DNA of 64,000 bases from Tretioscincus oriximinensis. Taxonomy: Eukaryota; Chordata; Lepidosauria; Squamata; Gymnophthalmidae. The stretch's first letter is position 1, and each line of letters begins with the position of its first letter. Of this stretch, positions 55,755-64,000 are shown one piece after another. Under the pieces are notes generated by a model. That model did not search any database, was not told where the DNA came from, and was given only the letters and a program-made list of their open reading frames with translations. The position numbers were made by a program, and so were the translations under genes. The stretch is taken from the NCBI GenBank assembly GCA_022410635.1, contig JAJVDF010000257.1, positions 736,134 to 800,133 of the forward strand. Direction: 5' to 3'.

Positions 55755-56255
55755 TCATGGTCACACATTTACTTTTAAACTCTCATCAGTCCTGAAGAAT
55801 GAGTTTAATTTGTTTTTTTCTTTCTTTTCCTGAACTGTTTAAGACTCCTAGTCAAACCTAAGTGTTCTCAATACAAATTTTCTCCACTTTCAGACTGGAA
55901 AACACAGCAGAAAAGTGGCTAGCGATTTTCCCTCCCAAAAGTGGGTTGGAGAATGACAAAACAACTTGACATTTTGATGTTTTTCTAGCACCAAAAATGG
56001 GATGAAGTTTGATTAAAATGTAGGCGTCACCAGGGCCCAAACTTGGGCTGCATCCACACATCACTTTTTATTCCACTACAATTGAATATTCCACAACAAA
56101 GCATGGTTATGTTGGAATAAATCAGTCCACAAAATGAACTAGAGTGAAATAAATAAGTGATGTGTGGATGCAATCTTGGGGAAAAAAAACCCAGATTAAA
56201 TTCATTTTTCAGAACTGAAGAAGATTTAAAGGCAAATGTGTGACCAGGCCTAGGG
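55755..56255. mobile_element. Family C MITE halves separated by inserted sequence
   Basis: The left half at 55755-55850 has GGTCACACATTTACTTTTAA and CATCAGTCCTGAAGAA. The right half at 56185-56255 has CAGAACTGAAGAAGATTTAA and AATGTGTGACCAGGCC. About 330 bp between them include the family A MITE at 56046. This could be one split element or two partial copies. Confidence 0.5.
56046..56175. mobile_element. Family A MITE with TTG target duplication
   Basis: It starts GGCTGCATCCACACATCACT and ends TGATGTGTGGATGCAATC, with TTG at 56043-56045 and 56176-56178. Confidence 0.85.
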
Positions 56256-56306
56256 CCCATAAACATCTATATATTGAGAAAGTTTAGAATAATAGAGGAG
56301 GATATG

Positions 56307-56678
56307 AAGGGTGAATTCGTACTAAGCCTTATTCTGGCAGGCCCCAGTGTACACTAGCGTGTAAATGACAGGTCCTTTTTTCAAGATATACCCCAGAATA
56401 ATTTATTTATTTATTTGTACTTGTCTCCTGCCCTATACCCGAAGGTNTCAGGTCAACCATAGGGTGGCGCACATAACTTTTGTTGCTTTCTCCACAACAG
56501 ACACCCTGTGGAGTAGGCGGGCTGAGAGAGTTCAAAGAACTGTGACTGGCCCAAGGTCACCCAGCCGTCTTCATGGAGGAGTGGGGAACTGAACCAGGAG
56601 GCTACCAGATAAGAGTCCCACACTCTAACCACTACACCAAACTGGCCCAAATAAGGTTCAATGTGAGAATTCACCCAC
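56307..56678. mobile_element. Family B MITE interrupted by a SINE-2
   Basis: The left part has GCCTTATTCTGGCAGGCCCC, GTGTACACTAGCGTGTAAAT and AAGATATACCCCAGAATA. The right part resumes AATAAGGTTCAATGTGAGAA. The SINE-2 at 56402-56648 splits it. A short AATAA on each side may be the SINE target duplication. Confidence 0.7.
56402..56648 (-). mobile_element. SINE-2, nested in a family B MITE
   Basis: The tail TTTATTTATTTGTACTTGTC with GCCCTATACCCGAAGG is followed by GACACCCTGTGGAGTAGGCG and CCAAGGTCACCCAGCCG. It ends CTAACCACTACACCAAACTG, the complement of a tRNA-like head. Confidence 0.82.
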
Positions 56679-57109
56679 AATCCTATGCACTAGGCCTTCA
56701 TCGCACTGACGCAGGTAGATGTGCTTGCTAGTTTCCAACTGATTCTCCCAGTTCGTGGCCATTAAATAATATTTTGTGTGTGGCTAGAACACAATCTTCT
56801 TCCCTGGTGGGTTTAGAGCGCAAACACCAGCTTGCACCCAAGAATAACTAATAGCAGCATCCAAAAGGAAACACAGTAACTCGCCTCACTTTCACTACCT
56901 TAAATCCTCCATGTGTCCAGAACCACTTGAGGAAGAGGCAACCATTGGTTTTCAAAAGATCTTCAAAAGATCTTCGGAAAACTGCCGCTTGTCCAGTCCA
57001 AACTCAAGAATGAATGAAATTTTGTGTCAGGAACCCTGGCTGAAAATCTCTGAATCTGCAAATTTATGAACTTGGAATAACAAAATGTGTGACGCAAGGA
57101 TCACACACT

Positions 57110-57210
57110 GCTTAGTCATTCCATTCCGTTTGAATATTCTGGAACAAAGCACACACTGGGCTCCTTTATTCNGGAATAGCCAAAGATAGCGGGGACAAAT
57201 AAGTAATGTC
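57110..57210. mobile_element. Degenerate family A MITE
   Basis: TTGAATATTCTGGAACAAAG with CTCCTTTATTCNGGAATAGC and AATAAGTAATGTCTCC keeps the family A core. The termini are unrecognisable. Confidence 0.5.
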
Positions 57211-57428
57211 TCCATGTTACCGTGGTTACTGAAGCACAATCTGTAAGAAAACTATTTTAGGAGTTACTGGGCAATGGAATATCTGTCTGTCCAAGGTTCA
57301 CACTTTGCATGTCCTCCTAGTCATGTCTCAGCATGTGTGAACTGAAGAATTAGTAGTGTCACACCGGATAGCAAACTCTCACAGAAAACATTATGCTGTA
57401 GACTTATTTTTCTTCCCCACATACTGCT

Positions 57429-57457
57429 TGCCCCCCCCCCCACACACACACACACAG
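57429..57457. repeat. Poly-C followed by (CA)n microsatellite
   Basis: Eleven C followed by about eight CA units. Confidence 0.9.
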
Positions 57458-57770
57458 ACCAGATCACGCACTTCGCTCCAACTAACCAAGTGATGACAAG
57501 TTTATGGGGCCCAGGTCCAAGCTGAGTGACTTCACTATTAATCCGAAATCTGGACATTTCGCGTGCGGGGAATGAGACAGAGATAAAAAGTCTGAGGATT
57601 CTTTTCCATAAAAATAACAGGCATCTCCTGCTGCTTTCGTGAGATGTTTGTATGCGAAAAGGGTAAGTTTCCAATGAGGTCCGTTGAGCCTGTAATCAAT
57701 TCCCAAGAAAGGAGGCCAAATATATCCATTCGCAGCCGTCTCCGGAAGCAAATCCATAAAGCACAACGAA

Positions 57771-57919
57771 GGCTGTATCCACACATCACTTATTTATTCC
57801 ACTATAGTTGGATATTCCATAATAAAGCACTGTGTGGTCTGGTTTATTCTAGTATATCCATGCTTTGTTGTGGAATATCCAATTATAGTGGAATAAATAA
57901 GTGATTTGTAGATGCAGCC
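57771..57919. mobile_element. Family A MITE
   Basis: It starts GGCTGTATCCACACATCACT and ends GTGATTTGTAGATGCAGCC. The palindromic body is very well preserved. The flanks GAA and TTA do not match. Confidence 0.85.
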
Positions 57920-57959
57920 TTAAGCTGTCCCGTGTTTCGCTTTAGCCAGGTCCAATTTG

Positions 57960-58105
57960 GGCTGCGTCCAGACATTCATTTATTCCACTATAACTGGATA
58001 TTCCACAATAAAGCATGGATATTGTGGAATAAACTGCTCCACACAATGCTTTAGTGTGGAATATTCAACTATAGTGGCATAAATAAGTGATGTATGGATG
58101 TTGCC
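57960..58105. mobile_element. Family A MITE with TTG target duplication
   Basis: It starts GGCTGCGTCCAGACATTCAT and ends GTGATGTATGGATGTTGCC, with TTG at 57957-57959 and 58106-58108. It lies 40 bp from the previous copy. Confidence 0.85.
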
Positions 58106-58133
58106 TTGGCCAACGGAACAGCCGTGTTAGCCA

Positions 58134-58215
58134 AGGCTGCATCTACACGTTACTTATTTGTTTTCCCCTTTTTGGATCTTCCGGAATAAAGGCAGAGCTT
58201 TATCTCCAAAATTCC
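58134..58215. mobile_element. Family A-related fragment
   Basis: It starts GGCTGCATCTACACGTTACT and keeps TTCCGGAATAAAGGCAGAGC before decaying. It is the third member of a closely spaced trio. Confidence 0.55.
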
Positions 58216-58604
58216 AGTGAGTGATGTCTGATTATAGTTTAAGACCTCCTCCTGCTCAGGATTCCTAGAGAACTGGAACCTTATNCCAACGACTTTGAAT
58301 TGACTGAATNCGATCATAACCGACAAGCCAATTTTTTAGACTTTTTTCTTCCAGCGCAAAAGAATCACATTTATTTTTTTGTCTCTGAAGTGAATCTATA
58401 CTGTTTTTGCAAATGTCTCAGAACTTGTAATCGGATAAACATGATTTCCTCTTCAGATATTCGATGGCGTGTTTAAAGTTTTAAGGATTCCTTTATAGGA
58501 GTTGACCTCAATTTTTAGAATAAAATTTATAAAACTTTTTAAGAACAAAGTAAATGCCAAATATATTTATCCAGTCGTATTAGCCTCGGATTGTTACAGG
58601 AAAG

Positions 58605-58740
58605 AGGGTTTTGCAGCTTTGACGATGTCGAAAGGAGGGATTTCCCCCAGATGTAGTTTATAATTCCTATAGCATCTTTTCTACATCCCTTAAAATTGCT
58701 AAACTCCTGTCTCAGTTTTTTGTGATAACCTTATATTAGC
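58605..58740. repeat. Family E repeat
   Basis: GATTTCCCCCAGATGTAGTT, TATAATTCCTATAGCATC and GCTAAACTCCTGTCTCAGTT match family E at low identity. Confidence 0.5.
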
Positions 58741-59002
58741 CTCAAGCATAAAATGCATTTTACCCGACAGACATCTAGTCGCCTCTTTCACACCTTTTTA
58801 ATCTCAGTCAAAGAAAATGACTTTAGCTATTTTATGTGCTTTGAATAATAATCTCACCTTTTACTACTGAAAATAAATCAGGTTAAAGATTTCCAAATTA
58901 AAGGTTTACTGTCCCTTTATTTAAAGATGAATCCGGACAGGCTTTAAGTTAATTGTAAGCATCAGTTCATTAGGATATATAATTATTATTAAGAAACTGG
59001 GG

Positions 59003-59132
59003 TGTTATTCAGACTGAACCTTATTTTGGACCATATCTAAGAACAGAGCTTGACCATCCACATGTCAGTGTAGGCAATGGCAGGCCCCATTCCAAGATAT
59101 AGCCCGAAATAAGGTTCAGCTTGAATCTGCCT
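59003..59132. mobile_element. Family B MITE, diverged
   Basis: GACTGAACCTTATTTTGGAC, CTTGACCATCCACATGTCAG and AGCCCGAAATAAGGTTCAGC match family B in order. Confidence 0.72.
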
Positions 59133-59637
59133 TTGGTTACACTTCCAAAGTGTGTGTTTAAATTGTACAGTCATGAAATGTTATATCTTCTCCGCCTAAA
59201 TGAACATCAGCTGAGCTTCCTTCACTTTTCTAACTTAAAATAAACCCTGGAAGTCTGCATTTGCTGCAACTTTTCCCGAATTGCGTGTTCTGGAATGTAT
59301 CTGGACAATGTGAACTATTTTGCACTATTGCCATGGGGACCAGGCAGTCCTGGCTTCGAAATGTCGTGTTCATAGCCCCATCCGCACACTAGCTAAAGCC
59401 CCAAGGGGCTGGATTTAAGAGGATTAATAATTCTAACGATTTCCAGGCACTGTGGTTTTATGGATGCTTGTCAAACTCGTTTTACCTTGCAGGAAAGCGC
59501 TGCTGTTTGCAAGCCCTCCTCTCCCGCCTTTTAAGAAGAAGAACTGGGTTCTTATACACGAAAACCTTGCCTACCCTGTGATGCCTTTTATGAAGAGATG
59601 CCTTCTGCGCACTTTGGACAATGTAGGAATGTCTCAG

Positions 59638-59850
59638 GCTGCATCCAGACACATGGGGGGAAACATCTCAAAAGTGGCTTAAAGAAAAATGTGTGGACAC
59701 TCATGTCCTTATCCCAGCTCTANTCCTCATCAAAAGCAGTCAAAAATACCTTTGCTGGAACTTAGGGTGGCTTGAAGATTGTAGTGTGTGGATGCTACTT
59801 CTAAACAGCATTTAATTCACTTCTTTTTTTTTTCAGAGTCAGGGTGATCT
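59638..59850. mobile_element. Family F element
   Basis: It opens TCA|GGCTGCATCCAGACACATGG and includes TTATCCCAGCTCTANTCCTC and TTGTAGTGTGTGGATGCTAC. The right end is diverged. It is related to 52310 and 61190. Confidence 0.6.
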
Positions 59851-59859
59851 GTAGCCTTC

Positions 59860-60008
59860 GGCTGCATCCACACATCACTTATTTATCCCACTATAATTGG
59901 ATATTCCCCAATAAAACATGGTTATTCTGGAATAAACCAGTCCGCNCAATGCTTTATTGTGGAATATCCAATTATCGCGGAATAAATAAGTGATGTGTGG
60001 ATGCAGAC
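59860..60008. mobile_element. Family A MITE with TTC target duplication
   Basis: It starts GGCTGCATCCACACATCACT and ends GTGATGTGTGGATGCAGAC. The flanks are TTC at 59857-59859 and 60009-60011. The arms are almost intact over their whole length. Confidence 0.88.
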
Positions 60009-60050
60009 TTCGCCTATAAGGATCGATGCCAGACTTGTTTACAACTCTTA

Positions 60051-60174
60051 GGCTGCATCCAGGCATTTATTTATTCCACTATTCTTGGATATTCTGGAAT
60101 AAACCAGTCCACACAATGCTTTATTGTGAAACATCCAACTATAGCGGAATAAATAAGTGACGTGTGGATCAGCC
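60051..60174. mobile_element. Family A MITE
   Basis: It starts GGCTGCATCCAGGCATTTAT and ends GTGACGTGTGGATCAGCC. The left flank is TTA; the right is TAT. It lies 40 bp from the previous copy. Confidence 0.8.
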
Positions 60175-60552
60175 TATAGCAAGCGTGGTAAAACTTCCAT
60201 ACCAGTTTGGCCTGAACTCAGGGGCCTCCCACTAAGAATAGTGGAATCTTTCTTTAATACTTTGTCCTGTGAGGTTTACAGAAGCAAAACCCATCGTATC
60301 CTGCTCAAATGCCAGATCCTTATGTCCATAGAAATGTTCTCCCGGGGAAGACAAGCACATCACACTGTGAATCCAGCATAGCGCCTTCACTAAGTGATAT
60401 AGAACAGCCGGACGAACTTGCAAGTTACTACCGAGGAACTCTGACNGCGCATGTCCTGAATTCAGCCAATCCAAGGAGCACATTCCCAAGCAGCTAGGTG
60501 GCGCTTGTGAGCAGCTACTTTGGAAAATCAGATAGTGCATGGTGTAATATAA

Positions 60553-60700
60553 GCTGCATCCCCACATCAATTATTTATTTCACTATAATTGGATATTCCA
60601 CAATAAAGCACTGTGGGGACGGATTTATTCCAGAGTATCCATGCTCTATTGTGGAATACCCTGTTATCATGGAATAAATAAGTGAGGTGGGGATGCAGCC
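60553..60700. mobile_element. Family A MITE with TAA target duplication
   Basis: It starts GCTGCATCCCCACATCAATT and ends GTGAGGTGGGGATGCAGCC, with TAA at 60550-60552 and 60701-60703. One terminal G is missing on the left. Confidence 0.85.
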
Positions 60701-60809
60701 TAAGTGGGAGACAGAGGGATGGATTCCAATCCTCCCATGGAAANAGAAAATGGGAAATCACTTCTTTATCTCTGCATGGAAGTTTCTATGACAGGAACTG
60801 GCCATGGCC

Positions 60810-60903
60810 ACAACTTGAGGAACATTTGGATATTCTGGAATAAAACATTCTTTATTCTGGAATATCCCAATATAATAAAATAAGGAAGCAATGACTAGAT
60901 GGG
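60810..60903. mobile_element. Degenerate family A MITE
   Basis: TTTGGATATTCTGGAATAAA with CTTTATTCTGGAATATCCCA is the core of family A. The ends are mutated. Confidence 0.55.
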
Positions 60904-61189
60904 AATCCTCCCTCCAATTAGCCACCATCAGGGCAGGAGCAAAAAAAAGAAAATTCAAAGCCTGAGTAAAGAAGCAAATTTTATCCAGGAACAGAAAATT
61001 ATATTATGCCAGAGGGAGACTGTTTGTGGGAACCTGATGCATGTTTCTTTCCCTTGCATCTCTGAAAGGAATAGAGCCTTCTCCTTCAAATCTTAATGCA
61101 CTCTTTAAGATAACCAGGGCCCGGTTATTTAGGACTTTAGATGTTAACATCTTAGATTAGTTTCAGGCAGCAAATAGACAAGCCAGTTC

Positions 61190-61405
61190 AAATCTTTAAG
61201 GACCTGAGGGATGAAAAAAGCAACTTAAAAGTGACTTGGAAGCTGTAGACACTGGTGCTCTCACCAGTAATCCATGCCAAAATCATTTGGAAAGTCAATT
61301 GCTGATCTTTAATGTGGATTTAAGGTTGTATTGTGTGGGATGTTGCCTTCTTTAAACTGCTTTTTAGACTTTTCTTTACTTGAACTATATATCATGCCTG
61401 GATTC
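61190..61405. mobile_element. Family F element, diverged
   Basis: AGCAACTTAAAAGTGACTTG, GGTTGTATTGTGTGGGATGT and CTTTAAACTGCTTTTTAGAC, ending CCTGGATTCAGC, match family F in order. Confidence 0.5.
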
Positions 61406-61559
61406 AGCATTAGTACAGAACTCCTATCCATTTAAACACACATAGACTAAAAATTTAATGCTATTATACTTATTGATCTCAGCAAAATTAGGTTCGCAGC
61501 CCTATTTTGGCTTCTACATTTCAATAGGGCTCTTACATGTTTATAACTAGGTTTCTGCT

Positions 61560-61830
61560 AGTAAACACACGTGATTTTAAACCACATTCAGTTCTGAAGA
61601 ACTGAAAACCAGAAAAAAAAGTCTTCCCCACCCTTTCAGTCCAGTTTTTCAGGCCCAAAGAAGGTTTAAAAACACAATGTGTGAAACCATGAATGTGCTT
61701 TTAAACTATCTTCAAGCCCAAACAATTGCACTGAAAACCAGGGAAAAAAAGGTTTTTGAACTGGACTAAAACCCCACAAGTTTCCCAGTTCTTCAGGATT
61801 GAAGACAATTTAAAAGCACATGTATAACCA
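61560..61830. mobile_element. Two family C MITEs in tandem
   Basis: The first copy, 61560-61687, runs GATTTTAAACCACATTCAGT to AAGAAGGTTTAAAAACACAA. The second, 61688-61830, runs GTGCTTTTAAACTATCTTCA to GAAGACAATTTAAAAGCACA. Both are palindromic, with an A-rich left and T- or C-rich right half. Confidence 0.72.
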
Positions 61831-61863
61831 CCAGTTCTGAGGAGAAGGTATCCCTGAATCCAA

Positions 61864-62007
61864 AACTGCAGTCAGATGTCATTTATTCCACTACAGTTAG
61901 ATAATCTGGAATAAAGCATATTTTGGAATAAAGCATTCAGAGTCTCCTTATTCTGGAATATCCAAGTACTATGGACTAAGAAAGTGATGTCTGAATTTAA
62001 TCGCAGT
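61864..62007. mobile_element. Family A MITE, diverged
   Basis: ACTGCAGTCAGATGTCATTT, TTCCACTACAGTTAGATAAT and AAGTGATGTCTGAATTTAAT match family A with many changes. Confidence 0.6.
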
Positions 62008-62489
62008 GTCACTTTTTTAAATAATTATTTTGCTTTTGAACGGTTATGGTCAAGAATTGCAGATACAAAACCTTGGTGGATTATTATTATTGTTGTTGTT
62101 TAAAGTTTTAAAAGTTTTATAATTAGCCAATACACTCGCATAAAAGTTAACTCATATATAGAAATTGCAGACATTATATTCTTACCATCAATACTCTTAT
62201 CACAACGCAAGAAAACAANCAATAACCGATAAAACCTTGGTAGTTGACTGCACTTGTGAATGGTGATTCGTGATCCCTGTTGGAAACATTCTCTCATTTT
62301 CTCAGGCTGATTCTGCACCAGCTGCTTCCTTCCTCTATCCATGGGTTGTGTTGTGTTAACCATTTGCTGTCCTCTTTTGGGTCCTATCTTAATTGCTTCG
62401 AGTCTGGCGCTGTCTGTTATCTAGGAATGACAACAAAGCGAGGGTGTGGGAATTAGCCCGATCACCTACAATATTCAATTTAGGACCCT

Positions 62490-62752
62490 TCTGCAGTGTG
62501 TCTTATCCCAGATTATATCCTGGAATAGGGCCCTGACACTAATATAGATTGGAATTGCATCAGGATGTCACTTAATTATTCCACTGGTGTTGGATATTTT
62601 GGAACAGAGTTTGGATATGATAGAATAAAGCANTCTAGAGACAGTGCTTTATTCTGGATTGTAAAGTTTAGTGGAATCAGTTTGCGATCTTTGGATGTAT
62701 CCCATGACAAGTCCCTATTCCAAAATATGGTCTAGAATAAGGTTCAGTGGAG
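62490..62752. mobile_element. Family B MITE interrupted by a family A MITE
   Basis: The left part 62490-62550 has GTGTCTTATCCCAGATTATA and CTGACACTAATATAG. The right part 62704-62752 has CAAGTCCCTATTCCAAAATA and TAGAATAAGGTTCAGTGGAG. A family A-like insert occupies 62551-62703. Confidence 0.6.
62551..62703. mobile_element. Family A MITE nested in family B
   Basis: GGAATTGCATCAGGATGTCA, TTATTCCACTGGTGTTGGAT and TCTTTGGATGTATCCC follow family A with divergence. Confidence 0.6.
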
Positions 62753-63204
62753 ACATAATATTTGACACATAAGAACTTAAAACTTAATCAGAGAGGCATG
62801 TTTTTGTGAGACCTTCTCAAATGCATTGGCTATTTTTTTTAAAAGACTTGAAACCAAATTTGCTTGTAAAAATAAATAAATATCTGTTTTTTTTCAGTGT
62901 CTTTAGGGTGGATCTGAGTATTAAGTCGTATCCTCCAATCCAACCCAAAGGTGAATAAAAAGGAATCTTATGATCTTAATAGAATATAGCTTGGAGTGTG
63001 AGAAACACATCCAAATTCCTCTTTTCTTGTCAGTTTCCTATATTTCTTCATCAATATTTGATGTTGTTTCAGCAGGGGAACCATAATTTACAGTGATTAT
63101 TTTTATTGTCTGTGTTTTTTGTGTGGATTTTCTTATGCTTATTTTCAGACACTGCTATAGTTTTTACTTTGTCCATTTTACATTTTTGTGTTAATGTTTT
63201 TACT

Positions 63205-63280
63205 GAAGTAATCTGCCCTGAGACCTTTGGGAATAGGGCAGGATAAAAATGCATTTAAATCAAGTAATAATAATAAACCA
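63205..63280 (+). mobile_element. LINE-type 3' tail fragment
   Basis: CTGCCCTGAGACCTTTGGGA followed by ATAGGGCAGGATAAAAATGC and an AATAATAATAA tail matches the squamate LINE tail also seen at 42125. Confidence 0.6.
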
Positions 63281-63425
63281 TGTTGCATTTAGAGAAATCT
63301 GCAGTGTGTAAACAAACAAGTGTACAATTAATTTATTCCTGTCTTCTGCTTTAATTTTCTCTTAATTGAATGCAACATCCCCTTGGCCAGTATGTTCAAA
63401 ATATATATGTACAACTTTTCAGAAA

Positions 63426-63426
63426 T

Positions 63427-63464
<38 letters not shown>

Positions 63465-63519
63465 GGAGGATGATAAGATGATAAGATGATAAGATGATGA
63501 TGATGATGATGATGATGAT
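63426..63519. repeat. (AAC)n and (GAT)n compound microsatellite
   Basis: About thirteen AAC units (63426-63464) are followed by GATAAGAT-type repeats and then about eight GAT units. Confidence 0.95.
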
Positions 63520-63713
63520 TCCTTCTCTCTTCTGTTCTTTTGGGCCAACAAAGTTCATAACCTTAAAGAAATATCAGGCACGAAGTGATCTGCTGCAAAA
63601 AGTGTTACACAAAATGCAAAGCAGCGGATGTCAAATACAAAAGGAGGCTGAGCTTTGGGAAAGAATTTAAGACGGGGAAGCATGCGCCAAACCTTCCCTT
63701 GACTTTCTAATGG

Positions 63714-63829
63714 GAGGTAGCAGCACTTTGAGACTAACTTGAGAAAAGTGGGTGGTATAAGTTTCGTAGACACATCTACTTCTTCAGTTGCCAACCACTT
63801 TTCTCAAGTTAGTCTCAAAGTGCTGCTAA
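63714..63829. mobile_element. Family D MITE, compact palindrome
   Basis: GTAGCAGCACTTTGAGACTA at the left pairs with TAGTCTCAAAGTGCTGCTA at the right. TTTCGTAGACACATCTACTT lies in the middle. The arms are nearly perfect. Confidence 0.8.
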
Positions 63830-63830
63830 T

Positions 63831-64000
63831 ATATTGGGCAAAATATATCCTTGTAAGCCGCTTTTAGTCCCTTTGAAAGGTGAGAAAAGCGGGGTATAAG
63901 AACCAAGTTCTTCTTCTTCTTCTTCTTCTTCTTCTTCTTCTTCTTCTTCTTCTTCTTCTTCTTCTTCTTCTTCTTCTTCTTCTTCTTCTTCTTCTTCTTC
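63831..64000 (+). mobile_element. SINE-1 3' end with expanded (CTT)n tail
   Basis: GGGCAAAATATATCCTTGTA, AGCCGCTTTTAGTCCCTTTG and AGGTGAGAAAAGCGGGGTAT are followed by AAGTTCTTC. The tail then becomes an uninterrupted TTC repeat from about 63908 to the window end. It is 5' truncated and directly abuts the family D MITE. Confidence 0.88.

Larger units (their letters stand above)
54186..64000. other. Upstream flank of TBX20, MITE-rich, no recognised gene
   Basis: About 9.8 kb with more than fifteen MITE copies and no open frame resembling a known protein. The least repetitive stretches are 55.1-55.7, 56.7-57.1, 58.3-59.0 and 61.0-61.2 kb. These are the places to look for conserved regulatory DNA. 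Confidence 0.75.

Noticed and set aside
57771..60703. CRISPR-like spaced repeats
   Set aside because: The repeats are individually palindromic MITEs of 120-150 bp with target duplications and irregular spacing in a vertebrate genome.
63328..63558. Open frame with Ile and Val runs
   Set aside because: It is a translation of the AAC/GAT microsatellite.

Overview
This window looks like nuclear genomic DNA from a sauropsid, most likely a squamate reptile, and it holds one protein-coding gene: the heart-development T-box transcription factor TBX20, complete and on the minus strand. The evidence for a squamate is indirect. The sequence is AT-rich and has large introns. It carries many CR1 LINE 3' ends, tRNA-headed SINEs and several families of short palindromic DNA transposons (MITEs), and it shows no mammalian Alu, L1 or B elements. 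The protein itself shows a vertebrate, not the species. Family letters A to F and SINE-1/SINE-2 are labels used only in this report. | Layout, low to high coordinates. 1-2070: nested repeats (a CR1 with a hAT-like insertion, and a SINE with a CR1 insertion). 2071-11116: intergenic DNA downstream of TBX20, with a mariner-type MITE, CR1 pieces including one with a perfect 40-bp snap-back, and other MITEs. 11117-53515: TBX20, with the poly(A) candidate at low coordinates and the start codon at 53515. Eight coding exons splice with GT-AG junctions into 1350 nt encoding 449 residues. 53170-54033: a CpG-rich island holding exon 1, the 5' UTR and the presumed promoter with a CCAAT box. 54035-64000: upstream flank with no recognised gene, packed with family A, B, C, D and F MITEs and ending in a SINE whose tail has expanded into a long CTT microsatellite. 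| How it works together: TBX20 is the only recognised gene. Its product would be a nuclear T-box factor with an eh1-like Groucho/TLE-binding motif near the N terminus, a central T-box split over exons 2-6, and a conserved C-terminal regulatory region in exon 8. Everything else is introns, repeats and possible regulatory DNA. The most unusual aspect is the density of palindromic MITEs (families A, B and F) that share the terminus GGCTGCATCC. Families A and B are flanked by 3-bp target duplications starting with T. They are concentrated in intron 1 and the 10 kb upstream of the TBX20 promoter, and one copy lies about 70 bp from the CCAAT box. Single ambiguous n bases are scattered through the window. 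One falls in exon 6 but cannot change the amino acid.
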